DNA of 64,000 nucleotides from Blattamonas nauphoetae. Lineage: Eukaryota > Preaxostyla > Oxymonadida. The DNA lies in the NCBI GenBank assembly GCA_033064195.1, contig JARBJD010000005.1:682001-746000 (forward strand). The letters are read 5' to 3'. Each line of letters starts with the position of its first letter. The stretch's first letter is position 1. The notes under the pieces are model-generated. The model was not told the origin of the DNA. It saw only the letters and a program-made list of their open reading frames with translations, and ran no database searches. This document shows, one piece after another, positions 12,075 through 22,304 of the stretch. The position numbers and the translations under genes were made by a program.

Positions 12075-15000
12075 ATGTTTTGGCTCCTCATCAATTCAAT
12101 CGTCTGCCAGCACAATTTCTTTGATCCACCGGAGTTAATCAGAAGCAAATGGACCAATTGGTCATTGACTCATGAACTCAACCTCAATTATCACATATTA
12201 GGAGCAGAAGAAGGGAAATTACCAAACCCCATTGCTTCTCACGTCCGTCTGGATGGCTTCTACACAAGTTCAGAATTGCTCCTTGAAGACAGGAACCTGA
12301 TTCTCCAAGGAACATCTAATACAATGATTTCAGAAGACAAGATGAAGTCGGCATCGAGTCTGTTCAAAATAAGCAACTCGACAGTCTCGTTCTGGGGAAT
12401 CGGTTTTGACTTGACAGACGGATTGGAGATTGTGACAAAACCTTTTCTCGGAACACCAGTCAAGAACAAACTCTCATGTGCGCAAGTTTCAAACTCATTT
12501 GTTTCGACAGAGAAATGCAGGTTCATCTTTGAAGGAACATCATCGTTCTTCGTCCTCTCTGCTTCTATCAATGCGGAAAACGTTCCAAACACTATTGTTC
12601 TCACATACTGCATCTTTGAGGCAGTTGACGGAACAATCCTTCCTCTCTGCCATCTCGCTCCAGACATGCCACTTCCAGTCCACAACGACATCTACATTGC
12701 ATCAAGTGTCTTTTCAGACCTCGAAATAGAATCGTCGTCTGGGATTGCTGCCTCAGAATGCCCTGATCCAATGCATTCAATTTCAACGACCATAACCGCC
12801 GTCATCCTCCGCAATCTGACCAGAAATGGGAATGGGAACGCTTTTGAGCGGATATCAGGACGTCAATCAGTACGTGTTTTGAATAGCGCTTTGGACAGGG
12901 TGACAGATGGGTTGTATGGAACAGTCACCACTCCACTCCAAACAGCTCACTCTTTTCTCTGCCAAAACACTTCATTCTCACAAATAATGAACACTGACCA
13001 CCACACCCATAATCCTTCGAACTACACGTTCGTTGGACAGCCGTACGATGCTGATGACAAAGCAACACACTTCTCCGCAACAAGTCTCGCTGATCCTCTC
13101 CTTTTTGTTCGATGCACAATCACTTCAACAAACCCATCGTCAAGTTTCACATTTATCACGCTGATGGAGCACCAGAATTCTCTGACAGTCAAGAATTGCT
13201 CGTTCACCGTCATCACAACCACGCGAGTTACTGTTCGTCTCGTGTACCTCCATCCACAAACAGGATCATGTCCCACACTGACGATCGATGAGCTGAAGAG
13301 TGAATACACAGCGACTGACCAGTCTGTCAACGCGCAGTCGATCATCCACGTCACTCGCTCAGCCTCTGCTCACATCACTGGGTCTACCTTCAGCTCGTCA
13401 ACTTCGTTGGCTGGTGCTCGCCCACTCTTCTTTTACTCAGCAACGTACCTCGTCCACATCTTCGGCTGTGTCTTCTCTGATGCTTCAGTGAACGAGAACG
13501 GAGGAGTAGTCAAATCCGGCAGCGGAGGTGAGTTAATAATGTCGGACTGTCTGATGGAGAACAATTTCGTCAGTGGGAATGGAGGATGTGTGCAGGTTGG
13601 TCGTCAGTGTGTGACATTCCATCGCTGTGTCGCGAGGAACAACCAAGCTGCGAGAGGAGGAGTTCTCGCATCATCAAGCCTCACTCTGTCAGCTTGGGAG
13701 GACTGCCATTTCGAAGGGAATCAAGCGAGGGAAGGCCTGCATTACAGCGGAAACGACCTCTTCTTCTCCGAGAACCTGAATTCTTACAATTCGTCACTCA
13801 TGGTCAGTTGTACCTCTTCGTCAGCTTCTCCCAAAATCAGTTATTACCATACAGCACAGTCGAATGGTGTTCACCCGAAACAGAACATTCTCCTGCCAGA
13901 TCCATCCACCAAGACAGACTCTGAGCAGAAGTTGTTTGTGGATTTGGAGGGAAGTGGAGAAGAATGCACCGAAGACCTTCCATGCTCCTCAATCGATGCC
14001 GCTCTGACAAAAATGCAGGAATCCACTCGAAATCTGATCATGATTGGGACAGGTGTCTTCGCTGACACGGTTCGGACGATTTCTGGGTCGGTCGAGCTCG
14101 TTGGGAACGGATGGATTCGAGACTCGTCATTCTTCACGACTCTGACATCAGCAGGAATGAAAGTGGGAGATGGAGGAAACGTGACACTTCGCTCGATGAC
14201 ACTTCTCCCATCGACAGACGATCTTATTGTTGTTGGAATGGACGAGGAAGGCACACTTCGGCTGTCCTTCATTCGAATCGATCTCATCGCCTCTCACAGC
14301 ACTTCTCTTGTTTCTCTCTCAAACGGTTCAACCACTCTCTTCCGCTGCTGGTTCGACAAAGTGAACTTGACCGACTCCCCATTTGTGTCAGTTTCTGGGT
14401 CAGCCTCTCTGATTGTACTTGGAACATATTTCATGCTGATCAGTCGAGAGGATGGAGAAGGCGCGAGCTGTATCGATTCCTTGTCAACTGGTGCCATCTC
14501 GTTTGATGCATCCGATTTTGGAAACTGCTCGTCCTCGGGAAAGGCAGGAGCGCTTCACTTGAGAGGGAAAGATGGTTTTGGGTCAGTTTCTTTCATAATG
14601 ACGTCATTCTACAACAACAAAGCATCAACTGAATCGACAGGAACAGATGGATCACATCTCTTCGCACATGACATCATTCTGGAAGATTTTGCCTCGAATC
14701 AGATCTCTGAAACGGCACTCAAATCATTCAGTCCCCAAATCAGCTTCCTTCGCCTCGGCGTTCCCACCCGCCTCTCTCCCGTATCCAACTTTGGCTATTC
14801 GAATGACGGAATCGACTTTCCCCTCGCTGGCAAATATTATCAAGCTGTTCCAATGACCCAGTTCTCCTCGGTCAAGATCATGACCGAGCAGACTTTCAAG
14901 TATTGTACGTCTGTCGCTCCCATTCTCAGTGGCGTTACACTCACTCTCGAGCCTCTCTTTGCAGAAGAAGTGACGATCACTTTCAGATATGCGATTTTCG

Positions 15001-18000
15001 TCACATCCACTTCCTCACAAACCCTCGTCACAGTTGGACAAAACGCCACCTTCATGATGTCGGAACGATCCATTTCTTTCAGCGAAGTCCCAACAGTCAC
15101 GCCATTCAAAGTTGAAGCAGCGACAGGAGTTCTGTATCTCTACATCGAAACAGTCCAGTTCTCGTGCCCAACAACAAGCATGCCGGTTCCTCTCTTCTCG
15201 ATCTCAGCAGGAACACTCCGCTTTTTCAAGGTTACACTCTCAAAGAGCCTCAGTTTTGCGAGTTGTTCCCTGATCGATTCAACAGGAGGAACAGTTCGAT
15301 TGGATTCCACTGCTTTCAAACAAATCTCGTCCACCGGAAATGGCAGCGTCGTCCACGCCACGTCCACCACCATTGGATCGGACAGCTGTTGTTTCGAAAA
15401 TTGTTCAGCCAAAAATGGAGGAGCGATCTGGTTTGAGGTGACCGGCTCGAATTATCTCCAAATCGTCCATCCAACCGCTTCGTCGTTCAGCACAACCTTT
15501 CTGAACTGTGCAGCGAAAGAGAAAGGAGGAGCGGTTTGTGTGGAAGGATCTTCGTCGCTCTCCAACCCGATCCGATTCTACACAAATGATGTGAACCACG
15601 CTCGCTTTTCTGGGAGTTCATCAGGAAGCAGCGGGAAAGATGTGTTTGTGGGAGAGAATGTGTTTGGATCAAGACCGTCTTCTGAAATTGTGTTGTTCGG
15701 AGGAGGATCATACAGCGACTGGCATCACGTTGAGATTGCAGGACGAGGAGCAGACGAGGACGAGCTGAGAACGATTGGGTTTCTTGTTCCTCTTCCGACT
15801 GTGTCAGTGAATGGCTCGGTGGAGGAACTGACAACAGGTCTGAGTGGGAGAGACATCGAAGCGTGCAAGTGGACATCGTCGTTCTGTGCGACACTTGGAT
15901 ACGGGATTGGGATTCTGAAGTCAAAATACAACGGCGAGAACGTCGAGATGAAGGCCCAATTTGTGTGGAACATGACGTACACCGAGAGTCCGATGGTTGT
16001 CTCAGACCAGAATGTTGTTCTGACGGGAAAATCAGCAACAAATCAGAATAAATGTGACATTCACCGAACACTTGTAAAGATGAATGAGGCGTCGACAACT
16101 GGATCTCCACTCTTCACAATCACAAACAAAGCAATCTTCTCCGTGTCAAACATTGATTTCATTTTGAGAGATCAAAATGGACTATTTGCGATGGATGCGA
16201 CAGGCGACACTTTGAAGCTTGTTGATTGTGTGATGATTGCATCGTCGGGATCAGTCTCGTCTGAAAGTGTGATCTCGGTGGAAGGAGGATCAGTTTGGAT
16301 GAACGAGATCACTCTGAACACTTCTGGAGTCTTGACGAGTCAGTTCTCAAGTCCTCTGATTTCGATTCATTCGTCCGGCGGACCAATCTCCATCCAACAC
16401 CTCACAATCTCCAACCTCGTCTTCCCTTCCTCTTCGATCGTCCATCTCGTCACAGACACGACGATGGCGATGACAGACATCTCGTTTGAGGGTTGTTCGT
16501 CGTCATCGAAAGACTACCACCTCGTTTTCGTTGAAGGAACAGACTTTCTGAATCAGATTCTGCCATCGAGTTGGGAGGGATCATTCTCCAACTCAACAAA
16601 CTTGATGGATTTGTGGGGAATGGACTCTTCGCTGTCATCGTCAGCTGTATGGAAAGAGACATCGCTTCTGTTCTATCTCTTCCCTCCAACGACAAACATC
16701 ATTCTGAACACTTTGGCGTCAAATACAACAGACCATCCGAATTGTGGTTCAGCGAAGTTCTGCTGTCAATCTCTTGACAGCGCTTTCTCGTCTCTCCGAG
16801 ACTCAATCAGTGTTGTGTTGTTCGAAAGTGAGGCCAAACTCACTTCGCATATCACAGTGAGCGAGACTTCAAGCTTCATTTCCTCATCACCTTCCGCCAA
16901 GATTCTAAAAATGACTGAAGCAGGATCGATCGAGGTGGATGGACTTGGAGTGGTTCTGAAAATGGAATGGATTGAAGTGTCTTGCCTCTCGCCGAGTTCT
17001 GTCTCAACTCTGATCTCAATTATGTCCGGAAATCTGGAAATGGAGAACTGTGTGATTGGATCATCGTCTGCATCAGCTCCTCTCGTCATCCCCTCGTCGG
17101 TTGTCTCTCTCATTACCATCGACTCATCTGCCACTGCTTCACTCCGCTCTTCGTCGATCTCGCATGCCGTCTTCACTCATCCCTCGCTTGGAAATGGAGT
17201 GGTGGTCAACCTTGATGGGTCGTTCGAACTGGACGAGATCTCGTCAATGTCGAAGATTGAGTCTAACGGAACAGGAAGCCATGTTCTGATGGTTGGTGAT
17301 TCCTTCTCGTCGATCGCCGGAACTGGTCTGATGCAGAGGCTCAAGCCTTCTCTTCCAAGTTCTGGGTCCTTCTCGGCTGAAGAACGGAATCGACTGGCTG
17401 GATGTGTGGATGGTGAAACAGACGAGATCGTGTTTGAATGGTATCCATCCTCCACTGTGGAAGTGCATGTTCGATCGGAAGGAGTCGACCACACGAAAGG
17501 AGGACACCCCGCACTTCCTCAACGGACAATCTTGTTTGCTGTTTCTCAACTGGCAGGAGATGGCCGGATTGTGGTCGATTCTGACCTCACACTCTCACAG
17601 CACGTCATCACACCATCCTCATCTCTCACAATCAGATCGGCTGAAACACAAAACACGAACAAAGAAGTCGAAGTTCTAAATGGGGGCCACTTCAGTGTTC
17701 GTCAAGGTCAGCTGTCCTTGACGTCTCTTTTCTTCTTCACCAGCCTCACAGCATCGCCGTTCATCACGCTGACAAGCCCTGGCTCTCTGACCATCACATC
17801 CTCTTCTTTTTCTGGGTTCTCGTCGCTCTCAGCAGGATCTGTCTTGTCTGCCTCGCTCGACTCCACAAACACTCTCTCCATCACAACCACCGAGTTCTCT
17901 GATTGTCACTCTGAGATGGATGGAGGAGCGATTGCCCTGTCCCTCTCGCCTGACACTCAATCCTCTCAGATTGTGATCAAAGCATCATTCTCATCCTGCT

Positions 18001-21000
18001 CGTGCGGACAAGGGAAGCTTGGAGATTGGGTGTTTGTTGAGGGAAGTTACCTACGCGACAAGATCCTTCCGCCACATTGGGAAGGGTTTCCATCCTCGTT
18101 TGGAACTGAAAACGAGAACACGTTGTGGGGAACAGACGCCCTTCTCGCAGCAACACCATTTGGGTCGTTTCCACTTCTTGTTTATCTTTTGGAGAGGAAG
18201 GATGACGTGATTCATGTGAACTCGCTCGGACAGGATGTGATTGGGTGTGGGTCATCGAAATGGCCTTGCGGGACTCTGTCGTCTTCTCTCAACCATCTTC
18301 TGAACGGATCCTCGTCTCAACTTCGTCCTCAGGATTCGCCAACCCTCTCTTCAACCATCGTTAACAAATGGAATAACCTCAAGATTTGTGGATCTTCGGA
18401 CGAGTCGAAAGATATTTTCGTCGATTCAGATGGACAAATCACCGTTCCTATCCTCCAACTGTCCCTGTCATTTTTAGACTTCCACCCAACAACCATCTTG
18501 TTCGACCATTCACTCATCTCGATATCTGGATCAGGATCGCTTGTTGTTGATTCGTGCTCGTTCACCTCCTTCCACTCCTCGGCAAGTGGATCAGTCGTGT
18601 GTGGAACACTCTCGTCATCTTCGAAACTCCATCTGACGAAGTCGAACATGTCTTCTTGCTCGTCTGAAGGAAGCGGAGGAGTGATTTCGATCAACTGCGA
18701 AGAATCCCTCCCCTCATCCTCGCTTGTGATTGATTGCTGCTTCGATTCAGACTGTTCATGTGGAAGCGACTCCAAAGGGAAATGGGTGTTTGTGGAAGGG
18801 TATGGGTTTGAGGATCTGATCTCTGAGGAAACTTGGAGAGGATCTTGTTCTGGTCTCACCTCACCTTCGAACGATTCGCTCCTGTTCGGTGTTGACCACA
18901 GCGAACCACCGAACTCGATGTTCCACTCACTGTCTCTTCTGTACTATCTGACTGAGTATCGATCGCGAACGATCTTCGTTGGACAGTCTGGAAGAGATTC
19001 GAATGGATGTGGAGACGAAGCGAGGATGTGCCGAAGACTGGAAAGAGGACATTCTCATCTGAAGGGATCGACTGACTACGAACTCTTTGTTGTTGGAGCA
19101 GTCTCGCTGACAGAACCTCTCGTCTTCGCACCGAACGATCTCGAACTGCGGCCGAAATCTGGTCGGGAGACGATCAAAGTGGAAGGCGAAGGCCATTTTG
19201 AAGATGGAGACATGACTGAGAACCACCTGCTGTCTGTTCAGCGGATTGAGTTCAATCTGGACTCCGCGACATGTCCCACACTGTTCAAGACTGGCGTTGG
19301 GCAGCTGGTTCTCACGTCGTGCTCGTTTGAGAAGTCGGGTGTGTTTGATGTGGAAATTGTGAATCTCGTTGGAGGAGAAGTGAGCATTGAGAACACTTCG
19401 TTTCATTCAATCTCTTTCAGTCGAGCTCCGTTTGTGTTCAGATCGTTCAAGAAAGCAGACTTTGAGAAAGTGACATTTGAACTCTGTTCTGCCCCATTGT
19501 TCGTGAATGCATCTGGAAATGGGGAGACAACAAAACTCTCACTCGAATCTTGTCATTTCTCAGGACAGTTGGAATCACCGTCGATGGAAACAAACTCGGA
19601 AGGGATCTGTTCGTGGTCATCAGGAATGCTTCATCTGACCAACACATCAGCAACCATCCGTTCGGTCGACTTTGAGAAAGGTGCGAATGGAGGAATCATC
19701 CAGCGAGGAGGGTCGCTGAGCCTGATAAACACAACATTCGCCGAGAACAGTCCTTCTCTGTCTCGGTTCCCTTCAGTTCGACACAACGTGATGTGCAGTG
19801 AGAATGGAACAATCTCATTAAGCTTGGACGAAAGCCAAAAGAAGGATTTGTGGATTGGTGGAAATGAATGCGAGATCAAAAATGGAACTGAGTCTCACTT
19901 CTCTCCATTCTTCATCCCAACACTGGACTCATCGAACAGCAAATCGGAACTAAACAAGAAGAACAAGACATTCTCGATCACACTTGCAGGGTCAACTCTG
20001 ATTCCATGTGATCTGTTTCTTGAAGTGTTTGAAGAGAAAGGCTCTCACGCCAATTCGTCTTTGGTCTCTCTCCCACTCGCTGAATCGTCCACGCAATCGT
20101 TCAACGAGACCCTAATCACACTGGAAGTGAATCAGTCGACACTCGAGAAAGAACTGAATGGATCGTTGGAATGGAACGGTCGTCTTTCATTCGGAAAAGG
20201 AGTTCGAAGCGGGAACCATTTTTTGATCAAAATGAGCCAATCAGATGAAAAGAAAGCGCAGACGTCAAAAGCTGTGAGCATCATCATTCCTGTTGCTGCC
20301 TCTCTGCTTGCCCTCGTCTTGCTGGTCCTGGTGGTTGTTCTTGTTCTATGTCGTCATCGAAGGAAGAAGACGGAATTGCTGGCCAATCAGAGAGAGCTGG
20401 ATCATGTGCAAGTCGATGGAGATGGAGTGAAAGTGGATCTGTTGGATGATCTTTTGAATGTGAAATACACCGACGACCTGATCAAGGCAGAGATGTCGAC
20501 GCACTCAGGAATCGAGACACTGCACGAAGAGACAAGCAGGGACACAAGTTTCAGTTCAGAGCCGATCAGGCCAAGTGATGGGAATGGGAAAGCACCACTC
20601 GTTCAAGTGTTGCGATGCGAGGGGGACTTATCGACTGAGATGGTCGCTAGAACGGACACGCTGTTTGACCGACTGCATGGCGACACGAAGTCAAGGATGG
20701 ACAAGCGAGTGGTCATGATTGAGCTGACTCGAGCACTTCAGAAGGTGAGAGTGGTTCTTCCTGAAGCGGAGGTTCTGACACATCTGTCGTCGCACTGGGT
20801 GTTGTTCGACAGGAACGAGAACATGTTCATTCAACTCCAACGAGAGAAGAAACCACTCAACAGTCAGACCATCGAGTCATCTCTCCACCCTCCGCCATCC
20901 CAGCACACTCACCCTCCTCCCTTCGTTCATCCTCCACACCAACCAGGATCGGGCCAGTCAGCAGACAAAGAGACAAAGTCAACATCACCATCATCAAACA

Positions 21001-21566
21001 ACAGGCCTCGGGAATCATTTTTTCGAGAGGATGAGCCAGGAGGGAAGACACTCGAGTTGTCGACGACTCAAAACGAGAACGACCCAACCGACTCCATCTC
21101 CGACTCTCTCCTACACTTCGATCTGAACGAGAACATTGCACTCCGACACAGCTGCACCCAGCCTGTCCCTCAGACGGACGTCGAAGCAGTGACAGCTCCA
21201 ACCAATCCACAGACGAACACAGCTTTCGAAGGTCTTCGCTGGCAGGCACCGGAAGTGGTTCAAAACAGTGTTGGAGTTGACAGGGAGAAGGCAGCAGTGT
21301 TCAGTCTTGGTTTGATTCTGTGGGAGATGGTGGCAGAAGCTGTTCCGTTTGGCGAGATGGATGCTGTGAATGCGGCTCGTCAGAATGAGATTGGAGGTCT
21401 TCCTCGAATGAGCTTGATTTCCGGGCAGAAGGAACGCGAGCTGATCCAACGATGTCTCCACACAAAGCCATCCTCTCGGCCGACTCTCTCCTCGTTCCTC
21501 TCGAGTCTGTCTGAACTGACCTGCCTTTCTTCCAACGTCATCCGAAACGAAGATCACATCTCGTGA
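12075..21566 (+). CDS. Giant receptor-like beta-helix protein with pseudokinase tail
   Basis: A 3,163-aa single frame from the ATG at 12075. It begins with a short hydrophobic signal-like stretch (MFWLLINSIVC). The ectodomain has repeated beta-helix features seen in Pmp-like and pectate-lyase-fold proteins: many NGG, GGA(I/V) and FxxC motifs, for example FENCSAKNGGAIWF. Longer modules recur, each with a GDWVFVEG block, a W-rich segment, a short hydrophobic YLL stretch and a GCG...PC cysteine pair. A transmembrane helix lies at about residues 2733-2757, followed by RHRRKK. The cytoplasmic part keeps kinase C-lobe features (LRWQAPEV; AAVFSLGLILWEM; VPFGEMDAVNAARQ; RPTLSSFLSSL). I find no Gly loop, VAIK Lys, HRD or DFG, so it is probably a pseudokinase. 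Likely a surface receptor or adhesin; the ligand is unknown. Same family as 44994-54407. Confidence 0.88.
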   Translation: MFWLLINSIVCQHNFFDPPELIRSKWTNWSLTHELNLNYHILGAEEGKLPNPIASHVRLDGFYTSSELLLEDRNLILQGTSNTMISEDKMKSASSLFKISNSTVSFWGIGFDLTDGLEIVTKPFLGTPVKNKLSCAQVSNSFVSTEKCRFIFEGTSSFFVLSASINAENVPNTIVLTYCIFEAVDGTILPLCHLAPDMPLPVHNDIYIASSVFSDLEIESSSGIAASECPDPMHSISTTITAVILRNLTRNGNGNAFERISGRQSVRVLNSALDRVTDGLYGTVTTPLQTAHSFLCQNTSFSQIMNTDHHTHNPSNYTFVGQPYDADDKATHFSATSLADPLLFVRCTITSTNPSSSFTFITLMEHQNSLTVKNCSFTVITTTRVTVRLVYLHPQTGSCPTLTIDELKSEYTATDQSVNAQSIIHVTRSASAHITGSTFSSSTSLAGARPLFFYSATYLVHIFGCVFSDASVNENGGVVKSGSGGELIMSDCLMENNFVSGNGGCVQVGRQCVTFHRCVARNNQAARGGVLASSSLTLSAWEDCHFEGNQAREGLHYSGNDLFFSENLNSYNSSLMVSCTSSSASPKISYYHTAQSNGVHPKQNILLPDPSTKTDSEQKLFVDLEGSGEECTEDLPCSSIDAALTKMQESTRNLIMIGTGVFADTVRTISGSVELVGNGWIRDSSFFTTLTSAGMKVGDGGNVTLRSMTLLPSTDDLIVVGMDEEGTLRLSFIRIDLIASHSTSLVSLSNGSTTLFRCWFDKVNLTDSPFVSVSGSASLIVLGTYFMLISREDGEGASCIDSLSTGAISFDASDFGNCSSSGKAGALHLRGKDGFGSVSFIMTSFYNNKASTESTGTDGSHLFAHDIILEDFASNQISETALKSFSPQISFLRLGVPTRLSPVSNFGYSNDGIDFPLAGKYYQAVPMTQFSSVKIMTEQTFKYCTSVAPILSGVTLTLEPLFAEEVTITFRYAIFVTSTSSQTLVTVGQNATFMMSERSISFSEVPTVTPFKVEAATGVLYLYIETVQFSCPTTSMPVPLFSISAGTLRFFKVTLSKSLSFASCSLIDSTGGTVRLDSTAFKQISSTGNGSVVHATSTTIGSDSCCFENCSAKNGGAIWFEVTGSNYLQIVHPTASSFSTTFLNCAAKEKGGAVCVEGSSSLSNPIRFYTNDVNHARFSGSSSGSSGKDVFVGENVFGSRPSSEIVLFGGGSYSDWHHVEIAGRGADEDELRTIGFLVPLPTVSVNGSVEELTTGLSGRDIEACKWTSSFCATLGYGIGILKSKYNGENVEMKAQFVWNMTYTESPMVVSDQNVVLTGKSATNQNKCDIHRTLVKMNEASTTGSPLFTITNKAIFSVSNIDFILRDQNGLFAMDATGDTLKLVDCVMIASSGSVSSESVISVEGGSVWMNEITLNTSGVLTSQFSSPLISIHSSGGPISIQHLTISNLVFPSSSIVHLVTDTTMAMTDISFEGCSSSSKDYHLVFVEGTDFLNQILPSSWEGSFSNSTNLMDLWGMDSSLSSSAVWKETSLLFYLFPPTTNIILNTLASNTTDHPNCGSAKFCCQSLDSAFSSLRDSISVVLFESEAKLTSHITVSETSSFISSSPSAKILKMTEAGSIEVDGLGVVLKMEWIEVSCLSPSSVSTLISIMSGNLEMENCVIGSSSASAPLVIPSSVVSLITIDSSATASLRSSSISHAVFTHPSLGNGVVVNLDGSFELDEISSMSKIESNGTGSHVLMVGDSFSSIAGTGLMQRLKPSLPSSGSFSAEERNRLAGCVDGETDEIVFEWYPSSTVEVHVRSEGVDHTKGGHPALPQRTILFAVSQLAGDGRIVVDSDLTLSQHVITPSSSLTIRSAETQNTNKEVEVLNGGHFSVRQGQLSLTSLFFFTSLTASPFITLTSPGSLTITSSSFSGFSSLSAGSVLSASLDSTNTLSITTTEFSDCHSEMDGGAIALSLSPDTQSSQIVIKASFSSCSCGQGKLGDWVFVEGSYLRDKILPPHWEGFPSSFGTENENTLWGTDALLAATPFGSFPLLVYLLERKDDVIHVNSLGQDVIGCGSSKWPCGTLSSSLNHLLNGSSSQLRPQDSPTLSSTIVNKWNNLKICGSSDESKDIFVDSDGQITVPILQLSLSFLDFHPTTILFDHSLISISGSGSLVVDSCSFTSFHSSASGSVVCGTLSSSSKLHLTKSNMSSCSSEGSGGVISINCEESLPSSSLVIDCCFDSDCSCGSDSKGKWVFVEGYGFEDLISEETWRGSCSGLTSPSNDSLLFGVDHSEPPNSMFHSLSLLYYLTEYRSRTIFVGQSGRDSNGCGDEARMCRRLERGHSHLKGSTDYELFVVGAVSLTEPLVFAPNDLELRPKSGRETIKVEGEGHFEDGDMTENHLLSVQRIEFNLDSATCPTLFKTGVGQLVLTSCSFEKSGVFDVEIVNLVGGEVSIENTSFHSISFSRAPFVFRSFKKADFEKVTFELCSAPLFVNASGNGETTKLSLESCHFSGQLESPSMETNSEGICSWSSGMLHLTNTSATIRSVDFEKGANGGIIQRGGSLSLINTTFAENSPSLSRFPSVRHNVMCSENGTISLSLDESQKKDLWIGGNECEIKNGTESHFSPFFIPTLDSSNSKSELNKKNKTFSITLAGSTLIPCDLFLEVFEEKGSHANSSLVSLPLAESSTQSFNETLITLEVNQSTLEKELNGSLEWNGRLSFGKGVRSGNHFLIKMSQSDEKKAQTSKAVSIIIPVAASLLALVLLVLVVVLVLCRHRRKKTELLANQRELDHVQVDGDGVKVDLLDDLLNVKYTDDLIKAEMSTHSGIETLHEETSRDTSFSSEPIRPSDGNGKAPLVQVLRCEGDLSTEMVARTDTLFDRLHGDTKSRMDKRVVMIELTRALQKVRVVLPEAEVLTHLSSHWVLFDRNENMFIQLQREKKPLNSQTIESSLHPPPSQHTHPPPFVHPPHQPGSGQSADKETKSTSPSSNNRPRESFFREDEPGGKTLELSTTQNENDPTDSISDSLLHFDLNENIALRHSCTQPVPQTDVEAVTAPTNPQTNTAFEGLRWQAPEVVQNSVGVDREKAAVFSLGLILWEMVAEAVPFGEMDAVNAARQNEIGGLPRMSLISGQKERELIQRCLHTKPSSRPTLSSFLSSLSELTCLSSNVIRNEDHIS

Positions 21567-22304
21567 CCATTGTGACACTCCCATCTGCAGCATGTTTCCG
21601 TTCGCATTTCTTTCTGATTGTGTCTGAACAGCTGTTCTGTGCGTTGTTGTGATAGAAGGATTCATTATTAGAATCTGGAATGTGCATTGACATCACCGAG
21701 AGCCAAACAGACTGGCATTCTCTGATCGCCATTTCTGCCTCCGTTCGCCTCAGAACACTCCATTCGCCTCACGCGAAGATCCTGCTTCTCGTGTCATAGG
21801 GAATCCCATCTCCACTCACTCAATGGTTTGACACGAACCTTTCATGATCATCGTCGACACTTCACTCTTCATTCCACATCACGCAAACAGAACCTTTCTG
21901 CTTCATTTTGATTTAACTGGACTTCTCGTTTTGTTTTCATTCAACGACACAGATATTGCTCTCTTGTCTCTCGTTGCTGTTGTTGAATGTTTATCTCTTC
22001 TTGTCTCAACTTTGTCACGCCACACATCATATGATAATCTTTCACACCTACACATTTCACTTGTCTTTTTGTCTATTTTTATTTCACAGCCCGGAAGTTC
22101 TGAATCAAATTTAAAACTTGATGATTTGAAGAGAGATAATGCTGACGAGAATTGAAGGATGAGATATTCTGACTGTTGTATTAGGGGTTGATCAACTGTT
22201 TTTCATTGGGCACTAACAAGTGATCTCATCATATGACGGATTCAATCCAAGTCCCTGTGGGATGTATGCCTCATTTCTCTGTCTCATTATCCCTCTGAAT
22301 CTCT
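21567..22304. other. Intergenic, possibly with 5' exon(s) of the kinase gene
   Basis: A frame at 21844-22155 (103 codons, hydrophobic then acidic) has an internal CACAG acceptor-like site near 22088, and the sequence just before the kinase ends in TGTTCAG at 22317. An upstream exon for the kinase may lie here. I cannot confirm it. Confidence 0.3.

Noticed and set aside
12075-21566. Bacterial (chlamydial Pmp) origin of the beta-helix genes by recent transfer
   Set aside because: The motifs are similar, but the kinase-like cytoplasmic tail, codon style and several family members argue for a long-established eukaryotic family.
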